NCBI GenBank assembly: GCA_002726275.1
Contig: PBSO01000037.1
Span: forward strand, 1 to 39,863
DNA length: 39,863 nt
Direction: 5' to 3'
From: Methanobacteriota archaeon
GTDB taxonomy: Archaea > Thermoplasmatota > Poseidoniia > Poseidoniales > Thalassarchaeaceae
The notes under the pieces are model-generated. The model was given only the letters and a program-made list of their open reading frames with translations. It made no database searches and had not been told where the DNA came from. This document shows positions 18,880-27,498 of the stretch, one piece after another; the first letter of the stretch is position 1, and every line of letters starts with the position of its first letter. The position numbers and the translations under genes were made by a program.

Positions 18880-19026
18880 TCACTGGGGGACTGAAACAAC
18901 CCAAACATTGCTTTCCTCGTCGAACACGGGATTCGGCATACCGGAATGCTCGATAATGCATGAGAAGACAAGCCTCCAGTAAGTCTCGTAAGCTCCCTCG
19001 ATGCTTGATGAGTAGTAGGTTATCAC
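18880..19026 (-). CDS. Possible small protein of 48 aa or gene remnant, not in supplied ORF track
   Basis: Read on minus strand from GTG: MITYYSSSIEGAYETYWRLVFSCIIEHSGMPNPVFDEESNVWVVSVPQ*; protein-like composition, stop 5 bp from the convergent neighbour's stop. Confidence 0.4.
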   Translation of the reverse strand: MITYYSSSIEGAYETYWRLVFSCIIEHSGMPNPVFDEESNVWVVSVPQ

Positions 19027-19154
19027 AGAAGACGCACTATCCCCTTACACCGGTAATAGCGTTATTGCTGGGCCTAAGGCTGAAAGTGCTCTATTACGAA
19101 ATGTGAAGATTATGATGATTGGATTCAAGGGGTACCCATTCTTCCACGTGCCTG

Positions 19155-21152
19155 ATGGGAGAGGAGTGCTGCGGACATGACCACGCTAAGGGTGGTCACA
19201 CGCATACAGATTCGGAAGTACAAGACTCCCCTATTCTTGAGGCGGAGTTGCTTCTGGAAGAGGATTTTCCAGATGAAGCGAAATCTCCTTCGGGGACGCC
19301 ATCGATAGATCCCCGACGACTCTTAGCAGCAGCAGGGGCATTGGGGATAGTCGCCCTTCTCTTGGCCGTTATAGCACAATCAGTCATATTCGATCAGATA
19401 AAGGACGAGATCAAGAAGGATCTTGGAATCTATGAGAGGGTACCCGTTTGGGAGCGTGCCGAATGGCCCTACATTACATCCCAGAACAACTCGTTTGTCA
19501 TGGAACAAGGCCCTTATGCCACTCTCGAGACCGATAACGAGTGGAACTCCACACACCATTTTGTCGAATTCATACTGCCCCTCTCAGAGGGTGGGGCGGC
19601 CCCTGATGGAAAGGTGAGTCTAGGACTCTGGCTACCCGATGTCCCGGAGGGAGTAAAGGTCCCAGTGATAGCAGAGTTCGGGCCATACTTCGATGAGGTA
19701 TCGGTTGAAACCGGTCCAGTCGAACAGCCTGGGACTTGGCTTGGTAGCATGATCATCGATCAGATACTGCCTCATGGATTCGCCTTCGCACAGGTCTCCG
19801 TTATGGGAACCGGACGTTCGAACCATTGCATGGATCTGATGGGCAATGCAGAGCAGCTCGGCGTAGACGCAGCTGTTACTTGGCTTGGAACGCAGGATTG
19901 GTCAAACGGGCGCGTAGCCATGATCGGTAAGTCATACGACGGGTCAACCCCCTGGCAGGCAGCTATGTTTGGAAACGAGCACCTTTCCACCATCGTACCA
20001 ATCTCTGGCCTTATTGGGGTCATGGAGCTGATGTGGAAGAACGGCTCCTCCGAGGCACGAGCACCGATAATGCACAACGGAGTCTACGGTTCGTATGGCA
20101 TAGACGGTGATGCTGAGGACATCGGCAATCTATGCCCTGACTACATCATCGGGCCCGGAACCGGGGTGGCAGCTTGGATGTGGGGCGGAGAAGTCGCAGG
20201 TAACTACTGGGGAGAGAGGTACTTCCTCGATCGCGTGCTTGAGAATTACGAGGGCTCGGTGTACCTGATACAGGGAATGCACGATTGGAACGTGGACCCT
20301 CACATGGCCATTCCAGTGATCAACCAACTCAAGGATGCTGGAATAGAGGCAAAGGGACTATTCGGCCAGTGGGACCATGATTATCCAGATCGCCCCACAT
20401 ACCACTTTGATAGATCCGGGGAAGGTCGAGGGCGCGAGGCGTTTTCTCAGATGACAAGATTTGACTGGATGCAGGATCTACTAGAGTGGTTTGATTACTA
20501 CTTGTTAGATGGGGGCGAGAAGCCAGGCCTTTGGGTCGAGATTCAAACTAACCAGGGGCAGTGGCGTCTAGAGGACAGGTACCCGCCCGAGGGAATGGCA
20601 ACACTCGCGCTCGATTTAGGAGGGGCTTTGTCAAATATCGGTGGCACGACCAATATTCTACCGACTGGCTCAACCGGCCCCGTCTATGAGACTGCACCAT
20701 TGGAAGAGGGCATATGGATCGCGGGACTCCCCCGACTCCACATAGATGTGAACACTGCAACCGTGGGTGGACAGATTTACGCATTGCTCGAGGATTGCGA
20801 CGAGATGGGATCGTGCATCCACATAGGTCACGCCATCATGGATCTGCGATATCATGAGGGAGGTACCGAGGAGCAGACATGGCTGCCTGTAATACAGACA
20901 ATCAATGCGAAGATGGAGTTCTTTGCAATGGACGTCCAGATTGAAGCTGGACATACAATCAGGCTGAGCCTATCTAGCACCGGCGAAGACTACCTGCCGG
21001 CTTCTACGAGCTCGGTGGTCACAGTTCAGGAGGGCCAGACGTCAAACCTACTACTGGATCTGATAGACCCGAGCGAAAAGATGCTATTCGACCCACCTCA
21101 TTGCACAAGTCCAATTTGCATTGAGCAAGGGCTCAATGCTACGGTCACTTGA
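19155..21152 (+). CDS. Membrane-anchored S15/CocE-type alpha/beta hydrolase (Xaa-Pro dipeptidyl-peptidase-like)
   Basis: GKSYDGSTPW nucleophile elbow, QGMHDWNVDP Asp, QWDHDYP His; N-terminal TM segment; His-rich N-terminus. ORF opens at 19119. Confidence 0.85.
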   Translation: MGEECCGHDHAKGGHTHTDSEVQDSPILEAELLLEEDFPDEAKSPSGTPSIDPRRLLAAAGALGIVALLLAVIAQSVIFDQIKDEIKKDLGIYERVPVWERAEWPYITSQNNSFVMEQGPYATLETDNEWNSTHHFVEFILPLSEGGAAPDGKVSLGLWLPDVPEGVKVPVIAEFGPYFDEVSVETGPVEQPGTWLGSMIIDQILPHGFAFAQVSVMGTGRSNHCMDLMGNAEQLGVDAAVTWLGTQDWSNGRVAMIGKSYDGSTPWQAAMFGNEHLSTIVPISGLIGVMELMWKNGSSEARAPIMHNGVYGSYGIDGDAEDIGNLCPDYIIGPGTGVAAWMWGGEVAGNYWGERYFLDRVLENYEGSVYLIQGMHDWNVDPHMAIPVINQLKDAGIEAKGLFGQWDHDYPDRPTYHFDRSGEGRGREAFSQMTRFDWMQDLLEWFDYYLLDGGEKPGLWVEIQTNQGQWRLEDRYPPEGMATLALDLGGALSNIGGTTNILPTGSTGPVYETAPLEEGIWIAGLPRLHIDVNTATVGGQIYALLEDCDEMGSCIHIGHAIMDLRYHEGGTEEQTWLPVIQTINAKMEFFAMDVQIEAGHTIRLSLSSTGEDYLPASTSSVVTVQEGQTSNLLLDLIDPSEKMLFDPPHCTSPICIEQGLNATVT

Positions 21153-21336
21153 TGCCGCCCTTCTCATAGCGCTGGGTCCACTTGAGCCTTCGAGGGTTCC
21201 TCTTGAGCTTCAGTGCGTTCTTGCGAGCCTTGCTGTCTCTGAACCACATTACCGAACCGTCCCTCTTGATGTACATGATTCCAGTACCTGGCTCTATCTC
21301 TTCGCTGGTGAAGCTGCAGATTCTTGTCTCTGGCAT
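21145..21336 (-). CDS. rpl24e: 50S ribosomal protein L24e (eL24)
   Basis: ICSFTSEEIEPGTGIMYIKRDGSVMWFRDSKARKNALKLKRNPRRLKWT. Confidence 0.95.
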   Translation of the reverse strand: MPETRICSFTSEEIEPGTGIMYIKRDGSVMWFRDSKARKNALKLKRNPRRLKWTQRYEKGGIK

Positions 21337-21345
21337 CTAATCCAC

Positions 21346-21573
21346 CTACCGCGTCCCCAGCCTTCGGGCTTCTCGACCTGTGTCTCTTAGCATCAGAATG
21401 TCTCCGACACGTACCGGGCCGAGGACGTTTCTGGAGATAATTCGTCCAATGTCTCGTGGGTTGTTCGAATCGTCAACCCTTACCTTGACCTGAATGGCCT
21501 CGCCACTCATGCCAGTCCTGCCGACAATCTCAACGACCTCAGCCGGCCATGATTCTTGAGCCACTATGTCCAA
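21346..21573 (-). CDS. rps28e: 30S ribosomal protein S28e (eS28)
   Basis: [26 protein letters not shown]…[25 protein letters not shown]. Confidence 0.95.
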   Translation of the reverse strand: MDIVAQESWPAEVVEIVGRTGMSGEAIQVKVRVDDSNNPRDIGRIISRNVLGPVRVGDILMLRDTGREARRLGTR

Positions 21574-21583
21574 CCTCCTTCAT

Positions 21584-21967
21584 TCAGTTGTTTGAGAGAG
21601 TCTCGTGGTGTCCCTTCACTTCGTTGAAGCGATCCTGTGCCTCTTTGTCGACGTCCAAGACCGCTATGGCAGCAGTTCTTGTTCCAGCTATCATTCCAGC
21701 TGAGTCGGCTAGGTAGCCCTGGTCTTCGACGTAGATGAATGGGATGTTCTTCTCCTTGCAAATCATTGGTATGTGAGCGAGAAGCTCTCCTGGGTTGACG
21801 TTCTCAGCCATGACTACCATGATTGCACTTCCGCGCTCTGCAGCCTTGGTGACCTCATTGGCCCCCTTCTTGATTCGGCCTTTGCCATCCTTGCCAATTG
21901 CTTTCACAAGTTCGTAAACTTGCTCTTGTACGTCTTTCGGGGTCTCAAATGCTATGTGAACACTCAT
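21584..21967 (-). CDS. rpl7ae: 50S ribosomal protein L7Ae (eL8)
   Basis: KKGANEVTKAAERGSAIMVVMAENVNPGELLAHIPMICKEKNIPFIYV; ORF opens at 22024, ATG 21967 fits the family. Confidence 0.95.
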   Translation of the reverse strand: MSVHIAFETPKDVQEQVYELVKAIGKDGKGRIKKGANEVTKAAERGSAIMVVMAENVNPGELLAHIPMICKEKNIPFIYVEDQGYLADSAGMIAGTRTAAIAVLDVDKEAQDRFNEVKGHHETLSNN

Positions 21968-22009
21968 TGGAACATCTCCTCGTGTTGGGTAAGCCGGCGC
22001 AGGACATGG

Positions 22010-22021
22010 CCGATATAAACG
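22010..22021 (-). promoter_or_regulatory. Candidate TATA box for the eL8-eS28-eL24 operon
   Basis: Minus-strand CGTTTATATCGG about 45 nt upstream of the eL8 ATG. Confidence 0.45.
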
Positions 22022-22058
22022 CAACGTATTGTCATACGCTCATGTCGAGGTCAAGAAT

Positions 22059-22988
22059 TCACTCAATCAGGTCCTCGAGTCCACGGGCCAGTGCGGGTGC
22101 GGCGCTCACCACCGCACGTGGATTGGGGAGCGAATCAGTCGTGAAAACCCCATCAACGTGATTTGCCAGCTTGGAAAGAGCCCCACCGGTGAATAGCCCA
22201 TGCGTGCAAGCTGCAAATACGGCAGTAGCGCCCTGTCGCCTGAGCGCGTCGCTAGCACGGCAAATTGTTCCACCAGTGCTGATCATGTCATCCACTATGG
22301 CTACTACTTTGCCTTCAACATCCAGGTCCTTCGGAGTATGCTCGATTGTATGGGCGTCAATCCTGGTCTTCTCAAGGTAGGAGAATTCGCTCCCCATCAG
22401 TTCAGCAACTTCTGAGGCACGAGATATTGCGCCCTTGTCCGGGCTGAGGATGAAGTCCGGGCTACCTTCCCTGCCCAGAAGATCAGCAATCTCCGGCATA
22501 GAGCTCACAAATCTTACCGGGACTCCAAGGCCATCCAGAACTTTTGGCTCGTGCAGGTCAAGAATCACGATTCCATCGCATCTGCTTCCCATGATTTCTG
22601 CAATCACTCGAGCAGAAACAGCTTCACCAGGGGAGAATCGCTTGTCCTGCCTCGCGTATCCGTAGTAGGGGATGGCTAGGTAGATGCCCGGACCAACGTC
22701 ATCGAGTTTCTGGGGCTCTAGACCTTTGTAATTCGACAAATCCCCCTTCCTTACATCACTAATTGCCTCAAGAAGTAGTATAGTTCTCATGATCCCAGAA
22801 TCTGGATACGTGTTGGAAACAAGGATTACAGGCTCGGATCTGACAAGCTCGAAGGAATCGCTGGGAACACGCACATAACCCTCGCCATCAGGGAATTTCC
22901 TGCTCTCAAGATCGACATATTCCATGCCCATAATCCCTGCTAGGGAGACGGCCAAATCGCGGCCGGATGAGCCGCTAACCACTGGCAT
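22059..22988 (-). CDS. prs: Ribose-phosphate pyrophosphokinase
   Basis: YYGYARQDKRFSPGEAVSARVIAEI, DLHEP, VVAIVDDMISTGGTICRA PRPP loop. Confidence 0.95.
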   Translation of the reverse strand: MPVVSGSSGRDLAVSLAGIMGMEYVDLESRKFPDGEGYVRVPSDSFELVRSEPVILVSNTYPDSGIMRTILLLEAISDVRKGDLSNYKGLEPQKLDDVGPGIYLAIPYYGYARQDKRFSPGEAVSARVIAEIMGSRCDGIVILDLHEPKVLDGLGVPVRFVSSMPEIADLLGREGSPDFILSPDKGAISRASEVAELMGSEFSYLEKTRIDAHTIEHTPKDLDVEGKVVAIVDDMISTGGTICRASDALRRQGATAVFAACTHGLFTGGALSKLANHVDGVFTTDSLPNPRAVVSAAPALARGLEDLIE

Positions 22989-23049
22989 GTGACGATGATG
23001 CGACCTGAGCCTCCTTCATGACGCTACCGCTTGTGAAAGGGGACTTGAC

Positions 23050-23127
23050 TGGTGGGCATGACAGGATTTGAACCTGTGGCCTCCCGGTTATCAGCCGGGT
23101 GCTCCAGCCAAACTAAGCTACACGCCC
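23050..23127 (-). tRNA. tRNA-Ile (GAT), with encoded CCA
   Basis: Minus strand GGGCGTGTAGCTTAGTTTGGCTGGAGCACCCGGCTGATAACCGGGAGGCCACAGGTTCAAATCCTGTCATGCCCACCA; all stems pair. Confidence 0.96.
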
Positions 23128-23164
23128 TTGAGCAGCCGTCCGAGATTGGGTACTGATTTGAAAC

Positions 23165-23767
23165 CTACTCATCATCGTCGAAATCACTTTCGCCGTCTTC
23201 GCCGTTCAACTTCAGGAAACTTGGCAGGGTTAGAAGCCGCTTCAGAGAGCACCTCAGGATCACTTCGTCAAGCCTAGAGGTAGTCCTGGCAAGCTGTCCA
23301 ACAGGAATGATGAAACTCTCCTCGATTCCATGCTTCTTCTTGACCATGAAGTGAGGGGTTACAATAACTCCCCTGTATGTTCTCTTGATCTTCACCATAC
23401 CCACAACGTTCCCTATGTCGATTCCATCGTTGTCAAGCACCGCGCGATCAAGAAGCTCATCCGGGGCAAACAACTCTTCCGAGATCCTCACTGTGTTCCT
23501 CCACCTCCTCTGTAGTTCACGCATTGATTTTGATAGCTTAATTGCACCATCTGGCCTAATGCTGTGAACTAATTCCTTCGAAAGGGGAGCGCTTTCAGCT
23601 GCCTTTCTCATGTATTCCTCTGCGACTCCAGGGACAACTTTCAATCTAAGGGACTGAACACATTCGTCCCTCGGATGAAACCTCTCTCCCGTGACTACGC
23701 CGACGAAAGTGTCTCCGACATATACGTCCCTTTGGAGTAGCTCTTGTATTCTATAATCATCATTCAT
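23165..23767 (-). CDS. PRC-barrel-like protein, unknown function
   Basis: Two beta-rich segments (VYVGDTFVGVVTGERF; GIDIGNVVGMVKIKRTYRGVIVTPHFMVKKKHGIEESFIIPVGQL) resembling PRC-barrel repeats; acidic tail. ORF opens at 23815, ATG 23767 likely. Confidence 0.55.
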   Translation of the reverse strand: MNDDYRIQELLQRDVYVGDTFVGVVTGERFHPRDECVQSLRLKVVPGVAEEYMRKAAESAPLSKELVHSIRPDGAIKLSKSMRELQRRWRNTVRISEELFAPDELLDRAVLDNDGIDIGNVVGMVKIKRTYRGVIVTPHFMVKKKHGIEESFIIPVGQLARTTSRLDEVILRCSLKRLLTLPSFLKLNGEDGESDFDDDE

Positions 23768-23860
23768 TTTCTCACCGATTGTTGTTGAGTGTGCATCCCC
23801 CGCGCTTCTCTCCAATGTTCCAGACGCTTGATTGGCACTTATACTATACGTTTAACAAGA

Positions 23861-23969
23861 CTGATAATTCAATTGGAAATTTCAATGATAACCTAATTTT
23901 CCTATTGATAATTTAAAGTGTGTTTGATTATTTGTATGATTATCAGAAATTGGGTTTCGCCGATTATCA
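23861..23969. promoter_or_regulatory. Cluster of GATAAT/GATTATC motifs in a divergent intergenic region
   Basis: TGATAAT 23862, TGATAAC 23886, TGATAAT 23906, TGATTAT 23925, TGATTATCAG 23937, CGATTATCA 23961. Confidence 0.5.
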
Positions 23970-24041
23970 TGGACTTCTGAAGCGCTGATCCCAACCCGTT
24001 CACAGAGAACCTTGATGTGCGTCGCGTTACTCCAACATGCG

Positions 24042-25559
24042 ATGACAGACGCGTTGGAACTCCTGAACTCGATTCGCAAAAGGACTGGCAAGTCCCTAAC
24101 TCCCGGGCTTCCCGATGAAGTCATTCGGATGTTTTCAGAATCTGACCCCTCTCTTTCCAGGGCGATTGAAGAATCATTAGTCAATTTCGACATTCTCTCT
24201 TCCGATCAAGGAACTTCAATGTTTGATATGGATGAGGATGATATGGTCAGGGAGGTCCAGTCTGATTTCGTCAATTTCTACGCACCAGAAACAGTAAACC
24301 CGTATGTAGCAATAGCTGCAAGAGGTCCATGGATTGTCACTTCCCATGGGGCCGTCTTGCACGATAACGGGGGATATGGTATGCTTGGTATGGGGCACGG
24401 CCCTGATGACGTGATTAATGCGATGCAGCAGAACTGGGTAATGGCCAACGTGATGACTCCCTCATTTAGTCAGAAAAGACTGGCGAATATGATCAGGGCG
24501 GAAGTAGGGCAATCTAGAGGGAACTGCCCTTTTGACAAGTTCATTTGCCTGAATAGCGGCTCTGAATCAGTGGCCATCTCAATGAGAATCGCCGACTTAA
24601 ATTCGAAAATCGAAACTGGGCCAGGTGGCTCTCATGAGGGGAAGCCCACGAAATTACTGGCACTTGAGCAGGCATTCCATGGCAGAACACAGCGCCCCGC
24701 TCAAATTTCAGACTCATGCAGGGACAAGTATGAGGAGCATTTGGCAACTTTCCGTGACAAAGAGGGCGTTATGTTTGTTCCTTCAAATGATGTCGATTCA
24801 CTAAGGGACGCCTTTGCAAAGGCCGAGAGTGAGGGATTCTTCATTGAAATGATGGCTATGGAGCCGGTGATGGGAGAAGGCAACCCAGGGCAATGTGTTA
24901 CAAGAGAGTTCTATGATGAGGCACGCCGTCTAACCAAGGAGCATGGAAGCTTCCTACTAGTCGACTCAATACAAGCAGGATTTCGCGGTCAGGGCTGCCT
25001 AAGCATAGTCGACTACGAAGGCTTCGAGGATTGCGAGGCACCTGATATGGAGACATGGTCAAAGGCACTGAGCGCAGGCCAGTACCCTCTCTCAGTAGTT
25101 GGACTTAGTGAGAGGGCGGCCCAGACGTACGTCGTCGGTGTCTATGGCAATACTATGACAACGAATCCACGGGCACTAGAGACCGCAATCGCAGTTCTGG
25201 GCAGGATCACCCCAGAACTCAGGGACAACATACGCGAACGCGGTTCGGAGTTCAAGAGAAAACTGACAGGGCTAATGGAGGAGTATCCAGGCAGGGTTAT
25301 CGATGTCCAGGGAACCGGATTGCTACTTTGTGCGGAACTAGATCCAGACACACTCCCAGTCATTGGATTCGGTAGTGTTGAGGAATGGTGCCGAAGAAAC
25401 GGCCTCGGGGTAATTCACGGAGGTTCAAACGCCCTGAGATTCACCCCTCACTTCGCCATAACCTCCGAGGAGATAGACATGATAGTAGACATCATCAGGC
25501 AGGCACTGGAACACTTCTCGTCGGCTGAAAAGGAAAACAAGGCGAAATCCCTAGCATGA
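24042..25559 (+). CDS. Class III PLP-dependent aminotransferase
   Basis: LNSGSESVAISMRIAD, EQAFHGRT, LLVDSIQAGFRGQG (PLP Asp), TWSKALSAGQYPLS (PLP Lys). Substrate not assignable. Confidence 0.88.
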   Translation: MTDALELLNSIRKRTGKSLTPGLPDEVIRMFSESDPSLSRAIEESLVNFDILSSDQGTSMFDMDEDDMVREVQSDFVNFYAPETVNPYVAIAARGPWIVTSHGAVLHDNGGYGMLGMGHGPDDVINAMQQNWVMANVMTPSFSQKRLANMIRAEVGQSRGNCPFDKFICLNSGSESVAISMRIADLNSKIETGPGGSHEGKPTKLLALEQAFHGRTQRPAQISDSCRDKYEEHLATFRDKEGVMFVPSNDVDSLRDAFAKAESEGFFIEMMAMEPVMGEGNPGQCVTREFYDEARRLTKEHGSFLLVDSIQAGFRGQGCLSIVDYEGFEDCEAPDMETWSKALSAGQYPLSVVGLSERAAQTYVVGVYGNTMTTNPRALETAIAVLGRITPELRDNIRERGSEFKRKLTGLMEEYPGRVIDVQGTGLLLCAELDPDTLPVIGFGSVEEWCRRNGLGVIHGGSNALRFTPHFAITSEEIDMIVDIIRQALEHFSSAEKENKAKSLA

Positions 25560-26248
25560 GTGATCGGATGGGAAAGAAAGTCCACATCGTTGGAGAAAGG
25601 GACGTATTTTTTGATGCGATATCTGACAGACTAAACAGGGCGGGAGCCATAATCACAGATGACAGGCAAAATGCTGATGTCGTCGTCTCCTTGGGCAAAG
25701 GGTCTAGCGGTGACATAGTTGTGGTCCCTGGGGATATGGAGACTGGAGATGCCAGCCTCATTGTAAGGATCCACGACTTGCTGATCCCCGAGTCTCCCAA
25801 TGAATGGGGCCCAAGGGACATCCATGAGTGGTCGTACAGCATTATGGAAGGCGCAAACAAAAACGAGGCCTCCGATTTCCAAGCTAGGCATTGGCTGCAT
25901 GTAAGGGATGCCACTGATGCACTCTCATTACTGATAATGGCTGACTCGGATGTAATGCCTAGTGGCATACTGAATATGTCTGGGAGGCGTGCATGGGGGC
26001 CTCAAGAGGTTCTAGAGGAGATGACTCTACTTTGGTCTAGATTCACCAATACTCTGAATCACTCGCACACACCAGAGTCACTTTCCGCGATCCCAAGTCC
26101 AGTTCCGGAATCCTCCAGGGGATCAGTCAGCAGACCCGATCTAGGATCACTTCACGAAGCTCTGAGGGAACTAGGAACAGATGGATGGCATCCGCTAGTC
26201 CCTATGCGAGTTGCACTGATGGAGGTCTTCGCTCACGCGGAGAACTGA
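25556..26248 (+). CDS. Divergent extended-SDR/epimerase-like protein apparently lacking the catalytic core
   Basis: LHVRDATDALSLLI…GILNMSGRRAWGPQEVLEEM…RPDLGSLHEALRELGTDGWHPLVPM resembles the C-terminal half of NDP-sugar epimerases; ATGA overlap with upstream gene. Confidence 0.55.
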   Translation: MSDRMGKKVHIVGERDVFFDAISDRLNRAGAIITDDRQNADVVVSLGKGSSGDIVVVPGDMETGDASLIVRIHDLLIPESPNEWGPRDIHEWSYSIMEGANKNEASDFQARHWLHVRDATDALSLLIMADSDVMPSGILNMSGRRAWGPQEVLEEMTLLWSRFTNTLNHSHTPESLSAIPSPVPESSRGSVSRPDLGSLHEALRELGTDGWHPLVPMRVALMEVFAHAEN

Positions 26249-26249
26249 T

Positions 26250-26426
26250 TCAGTTCTTGTCGTTCTGGACCTTCACTCTGATGGCCTGAGCCATTCCCTT
26301 GGCGGACTGCATAGCCTTGCGGACTCGGGTACCAGCTGCCTTGTTCCCCTTGTCGTGCTTGACTGCGTCACCCACGGCGTCTTCTAGCATCTCAATCATA
26401 TCATGCATCATCTTCTCGACGGACAT
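26250..26426 (-). CDS. Histone H1-like (Hc1-type) small basic protein, 58 aa
   Basis: MSVEKMMHDMIEMLEDAVGDAVKHDKGNKAAGTRVRKAMQSAKGMAQAIRVKVQNDKN; the KGNKAAGTRVRKAMQ…QAIR.KVQ pattern is characteristic of Hc1. Confidence 0.75.
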   Translation of the reverse strand: MSVEKMMHDMIEMLEDAVGDAVKHDKGNKAAGTRVRKAMQSAKGMAQAIRVKVQNDKN

Positions 26427-26489
26427 AACGCAGGCCCGGTGCAAGAACGCTCTTAGCCGTTTTCACGAACCAAGTCGTGATAATCCCCA

Positions 26490-27473
26490 CTATTGAGAGA
26501 ACAAATCAGCGCCGAGAACCGGCAAAATAACGCTAGCATCGCCCTCTACGACCACTTGAGGCGCCTCTGGACGGACTTTTCCCCAAGAAACGGCCTCCCG
26601 TAGACGAGCACCAGATAGAGAACCATCGTATTCGGGAGCAGTAGTGATTGAAACAGCCGAATCCAATCCGCCTCTGTATTGATTCCACCAAATGACGTGA
26701 TGCTTGGAAATCCCTCCCCCTACCATTAGCGCGTGACTCTCATCTGCCGTCCAAGTCAAGTCAGAGAGGATTTGCTCATCTGCCATAAGATCAACAAAGA
26801 ATTTGGGATTCTTCTGCCGGTGCATGAATAGTTGCGCTCCTATTGATCCATCGGTAATTCCGGGAATGACCATGGGAATACGGTGTTTTGCAACCCAGTG
26901 AAGCAAGGACGACTCATCTTCGATCCTGTCTCCCAGAGCCCAACACAGCTCAACCGAACCAAACCCAAGCCACGGATTATCTGGGATCGCCTCTTTCCGT
27001 TCGATTTCTATTTCATCTAGCCAAGGCAGAACCACGTTCTCCAAAATCTCCCCATAGCACTCATTCGGGACAATCACGTTGCCAAGTCTGTTGAGTCCCT
27101 CTTCACCCAAGGCGATATCATCCAAACTGAAATCCCCGTGGAAGTATTCTCGGTAGGTCCTGGCAATGTCATGATCGAGAGTTCCACATGTGGTAACTAC
27201 GACATTGAAAGACTGCCTCTTCAGCCCCTCTAGGAAGAACCCCCTAGTTCCCGTAGCACAAAGACATGCAGGAAAAGAGAGCCAGTTCAGAACGCCCTGC
27301 TCGCCGACGCTTTCCATCGATTCACGTAATATGTCTCTTGCAGAAGCAAGCTTTGTTGCTGTGAAACCGCCAGCTCTAGACATTTGGTCGATTAGTGACC
27401 CAACACTGTCAACAGACTCGAAGTCATAGTCCTCGACTGGCACGTCGAAGTCGTCTCGCGAGTATCCGGCCAC
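26490..27473 (-). CDS. dys: Deoxyhypusine synthase
   Basis: TTCGTLDHDIART, GGGISKHHVIWWNQYRGGLDSAVSITTAPEYDGSLSGARLREAVSWGK containing the active-site Lys. Confidence 0.96.
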   Translation of the reverse strand: MAGYSRDDFDVPVEDYDFESVDSVGSLIDQMSRAGGFTATKLASARDILRESMESVGEQGVLNWLSFPACLCATGTRGFFLEGLKRQSFNVVVTTCGTLDHDIARTYREYFHGDFSLDDIALGEEGLNRLGNVIVPNECYGEILENVVLPWLDEIEIERKEAIPDNPWLGFGSVELCWALGDRIEDESSLLHWVAKHRIPMVIPGITDGSIGAQLFMHRQKNPKFFVDLMADEQILSDLTWTADESHALMVGGGISKHHVIWWNQYRGGLDSAVSITTAPEYDGSLSGARLREAVSWGKVRPEAPQVVVEGDASVILPVLGADLFSQ

Positions 27474-27498
27474 GTCAGTCCGCGTCGCTCATTCCCCT

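Noticed and set aside
23882-24193. 103-aa minus-strand ORF covering the GATAAT motif region
   Set aside because: Low-complexity, overlaps the aminotransferase N-terminus antisense; better explained as intergenic DNA.
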